From Caenorhabditis elegans (taxonomy: Eukaryota; Nematoda; Chromadorea; Rhabditida; Rhabditidae), in NCBI RefSeq assembly GCF_000002985.6, contig NC_003284.9:13330001-13394000 (forward strand): DNA of 64,000 nucleotides. The letters run 5' to 3'. Positions 11,101-23,700 of the stretch are shown piece after piece. A program made the translations under genes and the position numbers. Under the pieces are notes generated by a model that was not told the origin of the DNA, searched no databases, and saw only the letters and a list, made by a program, of their open reading frames with translations. Numbering within the stretch: the stretch's first letter is position 1; each line of letters begins with the position of its first letter.

Positions 11101-14100
11101 ATGCATTTCTCAACAGTTGTTAGGTCCTGAGCACCATTTGTCACTTTGCTTCTTTTTGTTGCCTAGCGTTTTTCATTTCGGTTCCTCTTTATCTCAATGT
11201 CCGAATCTCGTTTTCATCGTAGATCAAACAGCTGAGAGATGAAGAAAGAGAGAAAATAGATTCTTTTTTTTCTTGTTTTTCTTCAAAAATCAAATGGCTC
11301 GATAATCAGAGTTTTTATAGTTTTTTGATTTCACTGTCTGACATGTAGTGGCTTTTTCCGTTTTTGTTCCGTTTTTATTATTTTTTTCCATTTTTGCGGC
11401 GACGGTCAAATTTGCCGCTTTTATTGTGGTTACTGTCCGACGTGCTAGGAAACACATTTTTCTCTTGCTTTCAGTTTTGGCTAAGAACTACATACATTCT
11501 TGTTAAATTTACCAAAAAAAAGTGTTTCCTTTTCATTTTGTAACATTTGAAATTGATTTACGTAGGTTTGTTTTGGTTATCACTTTTTTGTAGTAAATCA
11601 TCTTCAAATATCAGTTTTAATTTAAATTTAACTTTAAAAAGTCACATTTACACAATTGAATATCGAGAGAAATGTGCCACGGAAAACAATTTTCCTGCTT
11701 CAAGTTTTTTACGGACGGTATTTGTAGCGACACTGTGCACTGACTAGTATATACTTTTAAAGTTCCTCGAGAAAAAATCAGTTTTTGCAAACTAACAATT
11801 AATACTTTTAAGCTTATGATACTTATTGGAACAAGATTTTACCCATTTTTCTTAGCGTTCTATCTTCTTTCTTTCTTTGCTAGAACAGAAACAAAAACAG
11901 CTAATAAACGGAAATCATGATACGTTTTCTTTCTTCTTTTCCCGAATTTTCTTTTTCTCTGGAAAAAGTGTTGTTAGCTGCCCACTGTAGTCATTTGCTC
12001 GATTAATGATAAGAGTTTTTTGTCTCTATTTTTTCTCGCTTGATACGTCAGTTCAATTCTCATAAATTTTGTTTAGAAAATTTGACACCTTGGACTCAAC
12101 TCTTATCATTCGTGGTTTGAGGCCAATTCGAAAAGTATAATTGGGAAGTCATTTCATACCCACTGAAATCAAATTTTCAGATGATTCTGGGGCCTTCATT
12201 AGGACATCTGGGAAGCATAGTTGGCAGTCGACCATGGCTTTGGATAACATTATCACTATTCATTGGAATCGCGTCATTCACAACTTTAATCATAAAACCA
12301 CCGAAAAAAGAGTTCGGATTTGACACCGGCTATACCACATCAGATGCTCCGTCAATACGAGAAATGAAAGCACAACGCGACTTTTTTACTGGAGGGAAGA
12401 AGGTGAGAGAAAATTTTAAAAGTTTGTGCTTTAAAGAAGATGTGAATGTTTAGAGTTTTCAGTTGAATAGACTAAATGAAACGTTCCATAATATTTGCAA
12501 CAATGTTTTATAAATCTTTAAACTATATTAACATACATTTTCAACCAAAATGTAGCCTACTTTGTTTAGCTATCCGCTCAACAGGAAAACAAACGCACGT
12601 GGTGTCAGTGTCACATTTCGGTTTGATCTACATAGATCTACAAAAAATGCGGGAGAAGAGACCCACCTCTCAACTGTTTTCGAATGGTTGAGAACATGCT
12701 GACACCACATTTCTGGGCAAAGAATTCCCGCATTTTTTGTAGATCAAACCGTAATGGGATAGCCTGACACAATCTACAAACGTAGTATAAACAATCAAAT
12801 CATAAAATATATTGAATTAGTTGTACCAGTGATTTGACAAAGTTTGAGTTTTCATCCTAACCCCCTTTGAAACTGTGCCAAAATGAAATTGATTATCAGG
12901 TATCGTAATTTTACAGTATTGACCGTTCTGATGGGAAATCAGCTTTTTTAGTTTTCGGAAAACCGGAACCCCCACTTGACATTTTTTATTTCGAGTCAAC
13001 TAATTTTTTTTCCAGGGAACCCCATGGTATCAAGCTCTGTTTTTCGAACCTCGAAATAATGAAAAATCGATGCATAAAGGCAGAGAATACGACGAAATGA
13101 AACAATTCTATCGTACAGTCAAAAATATGATAATTCGTTATGATGAAACATTAGAAAAGAATATCACTTATTACGATTTGTGCGGAAGCACTTGTGATCT
13201 CAATGAGCTACTTTTTACGACAGTTGTAAGTCTTGACTTTAACAATATCAAGATTATTTTTCAAGCAAATAACACGATTTTAGACCATGTCGTTTTGGAG
13301 TGGACTCACTTATCCGATAGCTTCAATTTTCGGGTACGAATCCAATATTGGAAAACATTTTTACGAAATTGAAACAAGTGAAACTGGTGAATTCCTGAGT
13401 GCTAAGAAGGCAATGTTGGTATACATGGCATTCTACGAGACAAAACATGTTAAAGCTGATTTAAAACTTTATGAAGAACTAATGCAAAATGCTGTGGATG
13501 TGCATAACGCGAATAAGGATAACTCTGTGATTGTGACTCTTCACGGTGAACGGGGCATGTCGGTAAGTTTTTATTTGCAAATATTTCAAAAAAAAAGTTA
13601 TCGTATTTTTCCCATTTTGAGCAAGAAAAGCGGGCAAAAATTTTTCTTATTGTTTTCAGATTGCTGTTGAAGCTGGAATGAAACACGCATTCAATTATCT
13701 TGGCTTTGGAGTGCTTCTCTCTTTATTTGTTCTATTCGGAGTCCTGTTCTTCTTTAGTAGATTATTCTGTCAGTTTACAATTTTCAGGTAACTTGCAAAA
13801 GTGTCCTAAATCCACTGATAACAAATGTTATTTCCAGGATAGTATTTCTCTGGATTGTTGCAATTATTGCACCTATTCTTTCCTTCATCACCTCATTCGC
13901 CATCTACAACTTTTTCGGCTACTCAATCACACCACTCATCATTTTCACACCATTCCTTGCGCTGATTCATGGTGAGTAAGATTCAATGCACTTTAAAAAT
14001 GCATTCGGAAAAACCATTAATCTTGTAGGATATTACACTGTCATTATGCTCACGCACACCTGGCTCAGCGACTCGGAGCTCCGACGAGATTCGAGGGACG

Positions 14101-17100
14101 AACACCTTCTAGAGGTTGGTTTGTTAACACTGGTTGGATTGAAAAATGAAAATAAAAGTAAATGATATTGTTTTTCCTCTATTAGTAAGGCGCCTTTAAT
14201 ATTTTTACACTCTTTCATTTTGGCCCAATAATTGTGGTTCTAAAATAGGAATTACACTAAGATGATTTTTGCGTATTTGGTCGTGACATTGGCTATTTTG
14301 GTCCAATTTTTGTTATTGAAAATCGTAAAGTTGTGTCATTACTTAATGAAAAAAATTCAGAAAAAAAGCATGCTCGAAAATTAGTATGGAGCCTCTAATA
14401 GATAGTATTATATCTAGATAGAAATTCAACTAATAAAAGAGGTACGGTAAAATGTAAAAAATGGACTATAATTACGGTTTGTCGCTCTGTAAATATTGTA
14501 TTTTCTGTAGACTGGTAAAGTCTTACTTTTAAGGCAAGAAAAAGGGAGCAAAACAATCAAATTAAGATCAAAACCTTAAGATCAAAACGTGTAGATCATA
14601 ATTTAAGTTGAGAGTAAAGGTAGGTATATCAAAAGTTATCTGTGCGACTGACGTCGTAACATGTGCGAAAAACTCTGAAGTTCTTCAAAAGGCTCTGAAT
14701 CCTCAAATTTCTGATCTACATAGTTCAAAGTTCACAAAAAAATTTATCACGTACAATTGTCAATTTAAACTTTTAGGTATTTGCCACGTGTATGCCTTCT
14801 TTGATCGTTACTGCCAGCCCTGCCATAGCCCTCTTGCTGTGTTCAGTCTATCCAATTGAAAACTACGGAGCTGTATCTATTTTGTTGGGACTAATTATGA
14901 CATTTGATATTGTCTTTGCGGTATGATTTTTTCAAATTCAAGTTTCAAAATCAATCTCACAATTTTCAGATATTTTTCTTCTCCCCATTCATGCTCATCA
15001 TCTGTCCAACGCAAGACTTCTCTCCACTTCCAACCAATAGCAAAAAAATTGTGAAAACTACTCTCAAGAGTGTTGAAAACATGAGAGGTAAAGCTTAAAG
15101 TTATAAATGCTAATTTCAAATGTTCAACGTTTAAGATTACTACTGCAATTATGTCGATAAATCTTTACTCGTGGAGATTGTGGCAGTTGCTGGAATTATT
15201 GCCCTTCTCATCATTCCAGTGTACAAGGGTTGTACTTCGGTAGGTATAGTCTTAAGTTGGACAATTCATTTTTTATATTGCAATGTAGTTGAGATCCACA
15301 GTGAGTTCTTGATACCTGCGCCATGAAACCGGGCATTGAATTTATTAGGAGTGCCCATTAACATTACAAACTCAAAAAGATATTGCTGCAGGTTGAAGGA
15401 AACTTGGATTACCGACAACTTCTGAAACAAGACTCAAATCGCAATCACGGAGTTCACCTTATGAGCGATGTTGTCTGGCCAACGTGGTTCTCAATCATGT
15501 TCTTTGTTAATAAGCCTCCCAATTTCTCTAATGTGCGAGAATATGGCAGGTTTAAAAGCATGATGGCAGAAATTGATGCTATTGAAAACAAACTACCAAA
15601 TAATACAGATATGGTTTGGATCAATGATTTCTGCAGATTCACAAACTCGAAACCAACAGATGATGGTAACTTTATGAAACATCACTTTAACAATTAAACT
15701 CAAGTTATAGCATTGAACATGACCCGATTCAAAAGTTTTATTGAAGATGCTATATATAAATCCTGGAAAGATGGAGTGAAATTTATATTTCTCAATGAGT
15801 ATGTCTGTAGAATTTATTTCCAATTAGCACATTTTATATTTCAGCACTCATCCAGTTATAACTAGTATGCTCCATATTGTTTCATTCGAGAAGACAACTT
15901 CCCTTGCCGATAAGGCAAAGCTTTTCGAAAAGTGTCGAGCAGTGACGAATAAATATCCAGAGTTTAAGACAACTCCTTTCGATACCGAAATCGGATTTGC
16001 TGATATTATTCTTCAAGTCCCATTGGTCGTTGCAGTGTGAGTTGAATTGATACAAGGGGCAGATAGCTCAGTCGGTAGTGTTGGCCGCTAGCAGTCTGGA
16101 GGTCACGAGTTCAAGTCCGGCCTCACCCTCTAGGTTCACCCAGCCTCTATTGGGAAGTGGAGCAATCCACGACTGGATTATCGGCCACAGTTCCCGGCTA
16201 GGACGTGGCTTAAATTACAGCCCAGAGGGATCACTACCAGGCAGTGTACCTGAATCCCAGATCCGCAGTGCATAGCACTTGAAGAACGGATCATCCTTCA
16301 ATCCTTTAATCCTTTAAACGTTTTAAGTGCAAATTTTTAAGCATCCCACTGGTTGGAACGGTTGCTATGTTTATTGTCAGTACAATTATTATTGGAAACT
16401 TGTCAGTTGCCGTGCTCAATTTCATCGCCGTGTGTATTTTGTACGCTTGTAAGTTTAATTATTTCAAAATAGAAACATTTTTTGTGGATAGGATAAATAG
16501 CTGTCTATAAGCATCAACCGTGAAAATGCAACAATATGTAGCTGTAAAAGTGCAGTTACTTTTTAAAATTTATTTGATTTAGTTACATTACAGTATAATT
16601 GATTATTTTATTCAAAGATTGTGGTAATAAATATTAATGAAATTCTAATTGTTTAATGAAATTGCACATTTTAAGCAACAATCGGAACTGTTTCCCTGTA
16701 TGACGTCACTATCAATCCCTTCAATGCGGCATTTTTCCTGATTATTGCTGCCTTGGCACCGAGCTGTACAACGCACTATTGCTATTATTATCAACAGGTG
16801 ATTTTAAAAAACGTGATACAATTTGTGACAAGATCTTTTAATCTTTTATGTTGCAGGCAATGCGTATCAAATTGAGAGCAAAAAAAGTTGACAGAATGAA
16901 CGAGATGCTGAGAAAGTGTTTCTTTCCGTGCATTGCGGTAGGGTTTTGAACATTATGATAACAAATTTTAATTGAAAAATTAAACTGAGGAGGGGGATAG
17001 CAAATAGTTATGGGACTCGAGCTTTTCGCAAACAACTGGATTCTCTGAAACTGATTGTCTCCACAGTTACTCCTGCATTCCAAAAAAAAAATGTTCCTTC

Positions 17101-17863
17101 TTTCTAGAAGAATTCATAGCTTTTCCCATTTTTAGAGCCAATACGATTTACACCCCATAAATATGTCTTGAGGTTTTCTGAAAATTAGTCTCAATCATGA
17201 TAAGAAATTTCTTAAACAATTGTTGAAAATGTTTAAATCCACAAAAATTGTTTAAATTATTATAATTATTTTTAAGAAAAATCGAACTTTCTGTCAGCCC
17301 CGCACATAACACATAGTAGAGACACATCGTAATAAATGAACTTTGCTGAAATCTGCAAAAATAACTAGTCATAAATTGCTCGCACATGTGCTACAACATC
17401 AGCAGCTGAGCAAGTGATTCTATATGCAGGATTCGATTCCAGGAACTAGACATGTGAAAATTACGATTACCAGAACTGATAAATCATGTCTGCTGAACTT
17501 AGTGACTTGGTTAGCCAAAGTGTGATGTTTCACTGTGAATGTTACATCACTGAAACACAAATTTGATGGAACTTATTGAAAACTGTTAACACGTAAAAAA
17601 ACAGAAAAGTAGCAACAAGTTCACCAATCTCTTCATAATTTTTCAAGTCCTAAAAATTGTAATTTTTGCAGAGTGTCATATGCTCTATTGCGGTCTTCGT
17701 GCCGACTATGTTCTGCCATATAAACATCTTCGAATCAGTGGCTTTCACCAACAACGTGTTTTGTCTGTTGGGTATTGTCATCGCATTCTTCGTGCAAGTC
17801 ATGCTCAACATGCTCCCCGACATGTTCACGGGTACCCATTGGTTTTGTTCCCCTCAATCTTAA
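8199..17863 (+). CDS. ptr-24: patched-related (PTR) membrane protein with sterol-sensing domain (843 aa)
   Basis: Seventeen exons keep frame: 8199-8249, 12181-12402, 13016-13225, 13284-13562, 13660-13787, 13838-13971, 14029-14114, 14777-14920, 14970-15087, 15136-15239, 15392-15665, 15711-15798, 15845-16036, 16342-16448, 16676-16797, 16857-16937, 17672-17863. One transmembrane helix near residues 37-56 is followed by a large extracellular loop with FFEPRNN, YYDLCGSTC and VWIND-like segments typical of the family. A five-helix sterol-sensing-like block occupies about residues 262-435. A second loop and a second membrane block (LVGTVAMFI to the C-terminus) follow, giving the RND/Patched two-fold layout. 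PTR proteins are linked to moulting, cuticle and sterol or lipid traffic (family knowledge). The first exon is uncertain: it splices in phase across a 3.9-kb intron, but exon 2 itself starts with ATG directly after TTTTCAG, so it may be a trans-spliced start. The symbol comes from neighbours and recall. Confidence 0.85.
9229..9239 (+). promoter_or_regulatory. two adjacent GATAAG sites in ptr-24 intron 1
   Basis: GATAAGATAAG gives two GATA-factor cores in an island (about 9180-9320) of higher GC within intron 1. It could be an intronic enhancer. Confidence 0.35.
9876..10630. repeat. large TTTAAAGGTGGTGTAG palindrome in ptr-24 intron 1
   Basis: The element opens with TTTAAAGGTGGTGTAGTCGA and closes with its reverse complement in ATTCGACTACACCACTTTTAAA. 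The left arm (9876 to about 10133) and right arm (about 10378-10630) are close reverse complements over some 250 bp, including GAGTACACACGAGGGGGCGC and CGCGCGAAATTCAAATTAGA. A spacer of about 240 bp separates them. It shares termini with the repeats at 6304 and 42427. As intronic RNA it could fold into a long double strand. It encodes nothing convincing. Confidence 0.92.
12007..12108. promoter_or_regulatory. inverted GATA pair ahead of ptr-24 exon 2
   Basis: TGATAAGAG at 12007-12015 and CTCTTATCA at 12100-12108 form an inverted pair, 73-174 bp before the exon 2 ATG at 12181. With the AG|ATG junction this supports a second, internal promoter. Confidence 0.4.
12594..12770. repeat. nested inverted repeat in ptr-24 intron 2
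   Basis: Two nested inverted pairs are visible. GTGGTGTCAG (12599-12608) pairs with CTGACACCAC (12699-12708). TAGATCTACAAAAAATGCGGGA and its surroundings pair with TCCCGCATTTTTTGTAGATC (about 12725-12745). I recognise the TCCCGCATTTTTTGTAGATC motif as part of an abundant C. elegans dispersed repeat. Confidence 0.85.
16056..16316 (+). repeat. tRNA-derived SINE-like element, copy 1
   Basis: Within ptr-24 intron 13, in sense. A tRNA-like head has an A box (TAGCTCAGTCGGTAG, from 16064) and a B box (GAGTTCAAGTCC, 16107-16118). It is followed by a non-tRNA body and a tail ending GCACTTGAAGAACGGATC, then repeats of TTTAATCC. It is not a tRNA gene: the body continues about 190 bp past the B box and there is no acceptor stem. 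A near-identical copy lies at 58021-58270 and tail fragments lie at 41191 and 54487. Confidence 0.88.
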
Positions 17864-18099
17864 TTAATTTCTTCCTTAGTGTTTCATTGTAAACTTTTAT
17901 TCCAAAAAATATCTGTAAGCTAAATGTCACCACATCTCATTTTCAACCATTCCTGTCACTTTTTTATCGACATTCTACGGTTTCTAGACCTTAATCTTTT
18001 CCAAATTGTGCCAAAACTTTGTTCTCTTCGGCGAAGAAGGGAAATTTTGTGGTATTTGTTTCGCATGTATTGTATTTGTTCGGATAATTTCAGTTATTA

Positions 18100-18105
18100 A
18101 ATAAA
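18100..18105 (+). terminator. polyadenylation signal of ptr-24
   Basis: AATAAA about 237 bp after the ptr-24 stop, the first perfect copy downstream. Confidence 0.5.
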
Positions 18106-18927
18106 TTTTGTTTGAATTATAAAAAGCGTAACTGAATCATTTATTGTAGAAGTAACTGTGAAACTTATGCAGTTAACAACTTTTGACGTTTTTTTTTTTA
18201 ACAATTGTCAATTCTTAGCAAACCCTGTTAATTTTAGGAATTGACAAAATGTCCATCTGCCAAAAATGTCTTATTGCCGCGCACCCTGGGAAAGATGCTA
18301 AAGTTTTTGATTCTCCCCGAACAATTCGGTCCTCATAAAACGTAAATTTTATATAATTTCTCAGAAGGCTTTTTTTCTTGAAAATAAGAACAACTGCAAA
18401 ACTTGATAAATCTGTATCACAACATATTCGTCATATTTCATTGACAAACTCCCAGCGATCTTCGATATTCCTCCTTGAAGGTTCAATGTTGAGTTGTTCA
18501 GTGAACTGTCCTCGTTCTCTCAAGTGTGTTTTGAATTGAAACAACTATTTTTCCGTTGGCTTACGATGCGATTCTCGCATTTGATATTTTGAACCAATCA
18601 TATCATCAAGTCATTTGATGACACGTGTGATGATATGCCTCGCATATTGTTTTACGAAATGGCCTCAGAGAACACACATTATAAAGAAAGAAAAGTGGAA
18701 TAGAGCGGTTTTTTTTGGATACGTGATGAAATATGATTTGACTACAACAAAACGTTAGAGCACTGTACCGTGTACTTTTTGAGTTGATATCATGTTTTAG
18801 AGCATGCTTGTTTAGAATTGCAGGAGCAAAGTGCAATAAACGACCTATTTCAAAACAGCAAACCTATTCCAAAGATTTTTGGCTTTCAATGTAGTGCTAT
18901 GTGTATTCAGATTTTTTTAGATCTACC

Positions 18928-19310
18928 AGGGGTGTGCGGCAAAAATGAAAATTTGCCGAGCTCTTTTTTCTAGTATATGCCAAACTCGGCAAATTCGGCA
19001 AATTTGCCGGAAAAGCTCGAAAAAATGTGATAATTTTTGATATTGTATGGGGCACCAAAAATGGTGAATTCTAAGCATACTTTTGATTTTTTCACAAGAT
19101 CCGTGTGGTCTATCTGCGTACAAGTCTTGCTTACATGTTACTTAACTAGAAGTTTTGGAGCAAAATCAATGGTTCCGGTCAAATTATGTTAGTCGAATTT
19201 GTGATGTGTGTGGCAAATTTCAAAGTTTACCGATCTCGGCAGATTTGGCAAACCCACTTTTTGGAAATTTCTCTTGCTGGGCAATTTCGGCAAATTTGTC
19301 GCAGATCTCT
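18928..19310. repeat. TTTGCCG/CGGCAAA-rich repeat
   Basis: The motif GGCAAA(TTT) and its reverse complement TTTGCCG recur at least nine times in both orientations, e.g. CGGCAAATTCGGCAAATTTG near 18984 and again near 19265-19300. This short-motif array resembles dispersed CGGCAAATTTGCCG repeats of nematode genomes. Confidence 0.7.
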
Positions 19311-19924
19311 GTTATGTATAATGGAAAATAGTTACTCTAATTTGTAAGTGGTAAAAAGCATTGTTTTCATCATTTCAATTCTATAAAAATGACCACTACT
19401 AAAATCCAAATCTTTTCCCCATGCAAAAGTCCAGAGGAATAGACATAAATATTTTTTCTGTAAAAATCCTTAAAGTATACGACTACTGACGCGTATATTG
19501 ACCATTAAATAAAGTTGACAAGAAAAGTAACAACCTGTTTACTTTGCAGCAAAGAACTACGGTAGCTGAAAGACTTTCTATTGGGTGCCTTTATAAATTT
19601 TAATTTTTTGCAATGTGTTTTACTGGTGTTGAAAAAATGTTGATATAAATATTTATTATCAGTATTTATTATCGGCATTATCAATAAATAAGATATCATA
19701 ACTGGAACAAATCAGTGAGTAAAAAAAACTGAAATAATATATTGTCAGATCAAGCAGGCAATTCTTAAAGTACACGTGAAACCCATGTATGTCCGGAGAA
19801 ACCGAATGGATGTTTGGAATGTCCGAAGAAGGGTTCATGACGACCGAGTAAATGAGATCAAAAAATATTAGAGAATTCGAAGGGTGGGGGTATCTAAGAA
19901 ATAAAAAAGCCTTTTTGAAGGTTT

Positions 19925-20790
19925 TTAGATTTTCACTGCCATTTGTTGATCAACCGGAGAAAATGCACAAGGATAAAAGCCAGAAGGTGGAGTACCAGGT
20001 GCAGAATCCAAAAGCGATGGGCTCACGCTTTGAAAGCTTCCGAGTAAAGCCAAGATGGCATCATTGTTAAGAGCAATAAGCCCATCTAATTGAGCTGGGT
20101 TTGTGGATTGAGCAATTATACTGAAAATACTTAATTGTTAAAATCAGATTCGGAACAATTTATTTGTTTACTTACTTTGCTTGTTGTGGGTATTGAGACA
20201 GCTGTGCAATGTTTTGCATCTGTGGGATAATTGGCATGGTGAGCTGCATTTGGCTTGAGCTAACAGCAAGAGCTGGAAGCCGAGAGGAAGATGGAGAACC
20301 GGAAGACTCGCGTTCGAGCACTGAAAATTAGAAATTGAGCTCATGAATCCACTAGATATCCATGTAACTTACGCCTTTCCTCAAGAAGCTCGTTTTTCCT
20401 TGTGAGATCTTCAATGGCTTTTCCTTGACTACTGAGCTTAGTTTGCATGACATGGATGAACTCAACTGCTCGTTTCAGGATCAGGGCTCGCGACGATTTC
20501 TCCCCATCAAGCAGTGGAATGGCATCCTTAAGAATGGTGAAGTGATCTTTGATATGGTCACGTCTTCTGCGTTCAAGTTCGTTGTGATGTGCACGACGGT
20601 CATCATCCATGGATGGAGAAGCCGACTTCGGGCTTGAAGAATCGTCCTGGAAAAAGAACAATTAGTAAAATAAGGGTACAACAGAAGTTTAACTTACATC
20701 GGAAGAATCCGAGTGATGGCGTTTGCGGAATTGTTTTTCCATTTTCATGGATGAAGAAAGCAAGTACATGTCTTCAACGATTGCGGACAT
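19925..20790 (-). CDS. mxl-3: Max-like bHLH-leucine zipper transcription factor (235 aa)
   Basis: Four exons on the minus strand, 20698-20790, 20373-20646, 20176-20320 and 19925-20120, give 235 residues. Residues 48-60 form the DNA-contacting basic region (RRAHHNELERRRR) with the His-Glu-Arg arrangement that reads CACGTG. A helix-loop-helix follows to about residue 103, then a leucine zipper (TKLSSQGKAIEDLTRKNELL). The N-terminus is Ser/Asp-rich. The C-terminal half is Gln/Ser/Pro-rich and may regulate activity. MXL-3 is known in C. elegans as a fed-state repressor of lysosomal lipase and autophagy genes, opposing HLH-30/TFEB. The exon 1 acceptor (AAATTTACAG 14 bp before the ATG) suggests trans-splicing or a further 5' exon. 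The gene converges with ptr-24. Confidence 0.95.
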
Positions 20791-23700
20791 GGTAGAGATG
20801 TTGACTGTAAATTTAATATATATAGCAATGAAATATCAATTTTAAGAGAAGGTTATATAAGAATACTGTAAGTGAAAATTATCACAAACAAAAACAAATA
20901 CACAATTAAACAAAAAATATGTAAAAGAGCCATGCGACCATCTTCGAGGGTGTCGTTAACTGTGGTATGATCTGCAATGCGAGAAGGAAGATATAGGAAA
21001 AGGGGCGTTCTGTCTGACAGAAAGGGAGGAGTCGACGCGCCGCCTCCAACACGCGGTCAGCGTGTGTTCTTTGCACCTCAGCCACTGTGGGTGCTAGGGT
21101 GCCCGGAGAAGTGGCGCTCTTTGATATAAGCTCTGTAGCTCCGCCCATGTTTTGGAGCAGAAGGTTATAGCCTTCCCCCATTTTGTCAACCGATCACTGA
21201 AATCATGTGAATCTTGCGGGGATCTCGTAAGGGTAGCATGCGTTTGTGGGAAGGATCAAGATGAAGCATTCCTTGAGAGGGTACAAGGAACAAATGTTTT
21301 GGAAGAAATTCTGAGGATGTCAGCAAAGAAGCAATTTGATTGGGAGAAGCACAAATATGGCAACACGGGGATGTCAAAAAGTGCAAACACTCAAAGAATG
21401 CGTAGCTCAATTTTAATTTCGATGGTGACGGTCGGGTGCAACGCATCCTCTCATTCACATGCGCCTTCACGTGCCGTGTTCATTTCTTGACGACAAAAAA
21501 TACCCGAAACTTTGTTTCCTTGGCTGCCTTGACTTAGTGTGCGTGCATCGTGATGTGTGCAACGCACAAAGACCTCTGATAACATTGAGTGAGCTCAAAA
21601 TGTAGGTCAAATTACTTCCGAATGATGTATGGTGGTGTCAACAGTACCGTACACCTCTAGGAGTGAACAGACTCAGGCAAAAAACTTTGCAAACAAACAA
21701 CTTGGTGTACTATGACCCCAAACTTGTTAGTTACTTTTGTTTTTTTTTCTTTCAGCAGTGTGTGGCCTAGGGGACTGTAGCTAAACGTTGTAAACAAATT
21801 AAACATGTGTTGTTGTTTTACAGAAAAAAATTTGAGTCAAAAGGCAAACTTCCTCTAAAATAAAAATGTATTAACGGCCAACATATATTCGAATTCCTTG
21901 TAGTCGTTGACTTTCAACCAAAAATAAATTCGTTCCTACAAAAAATCGCAGATTATCATACTAAGAAAGAAGAACATCAAAATATATGTTTCACTACAAT
22001 TATAACAACAGATCATTTCAAATTTTCGCCCTACATAACGCTACATAACTCTGTAAGACTTGGAGTAATGTCAGATTCAATTCTTTAATAACTAAATTTT
22101 TAAAACTTTTTTGCAGTTTTAAAATCTCTTTTTTCACTGTCAATAGTCATGGTGGTGGTATGATAATTTTTTCCACATTTTCTAGCACATAGGTCTACTG
22201 AAAATGTATTTCATTTCTCTGGAATGATATTTTTAGACATCGAACGTTTGGGTTTTTCAGTTTAATTGCTCTATCACGTAGGTCATGCGACGCTCACTTA
22301 ATGAACCCTGAATTGATTTTGATTTTAGACGACTGCGATAGAAATGTGATCGTACTTTGGGCTAACGTAGGGGGTGAATATGATTTCGCGCCAAGAACGA
22401 TCAGATTTCACAATTCGGATGTTGTACAGTATCTACAGAATTTAGTGATATGGACTTTGATTGGAAATTTCAATAATATTATAGTTCAAATGAACTAGGG
22501 TCATTTGCACAAAGCGAGGGTGGGTGTCTTGCTCGTGCAAAAAATTAAAAGAAAAAAGCACGCTGACGATAAGCTTTACAAAATCCTTTGCTAATCTGTT
22601 GAAAATCACAACTATATATCAATAATCCGAAAAACAGCGTGGTGGCGGCTTGTTCGATCAAGTGTGTTATCTAAACGTTAACCACTAATCTCTCTGGATC
22701 AACTCAGATTTCTTCGAGGGAGTAGCTCTGGAAAGATAAAACCGCCGTGCTGTACATTACCAGGAATTTGGGAAAAAGATTTCAAATAGAGCTGGGTTTT
22801 CTTTTAGAAATCCTTGTTTTTCTTTGTTTTTTTTTCTTGAATCGAGAGAATGAATCAAATCTAAAATGAATGTAATCGGGTAAACACGGAATAAAAAATA
22901 CAAAAGTTTAATATTTGAATATACCTTGGATTAACCACATTTAGGTTTCGTGAAACCGGCATTTAACCGCTACAATCAAGCAAAACCATTGCTAATTATG
23001 CATTGTACCACAAGTTAATCAAATACACATATGGATACTCTTAGTTTTGCCACCATTTGCAATTTCAGTACTGCTACTCTAGATACAGATATTTTATGGC
23101 AAAGCTCGTGAATGATTATAAATATTTTATTTTATAGTGCGGATGAATCAATCTTGACTGGATTTTTGAATTGTGTCTAAACCATGTGATTCTAATTGTT
23201 TCAATGCAATCTGAAAACTTATTTATTAAAGGCTATGAATCAAAGATTTGTTTTTTCGCCAAACTTTAGAGCGCAAAGAAATTGCATTTTTATACCAATT
23301 AAGTTAATATATTAATCTATTTGAAAGTGGTTTTCTAAGCTTTTCTTAATTTTTAAGCCAACTTATCCCCTATTTGGCAGTCATCTGATTGCTTGGAATT
23401 TACACTAATCCACACCCTCAACAGATTAAATGAGGGTGGATGTAAAATTCATTCTCTTTCAATTTCGATCCCAACGTGATCAAAGAGCATATATTGGTCC
23501 AGTTGTTTCGTTGATCCCCGAATACACCTTGACTTGCTACGTCGATTCTACTACTTTCCTGCTTCTGATCAGTGCACATTAGTGAAAATAGAGTATCTTT
23601 TAAGAAACGTACAGTTGACATTTCTCCGCATGATCAACACTTCACGTGCGGTACGCGTGTTCATCGAAAAATCACAAAACACTCAGCAATGAACCCAATT

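Larger units (their letters stand above)
17864..19924. other. convergent intergenic region between ptr-24 and mxl-3
   Basis: It holds both 3' UTRs. The two genes converge here. CACGTG occurs at 18622-18627 and 19773-19778. A low-complexity TTTGCCG-rich repeat occupies about 18928-19310 (listed separately). No gene is supported. Confidence 0.5.

Noticed and set aside
16056-16140. A tRNA gene
   Set aside because: A and B boxes are present, but there is no acceptor-stem pairing and the sequence continues as a repeat copied at 58021.
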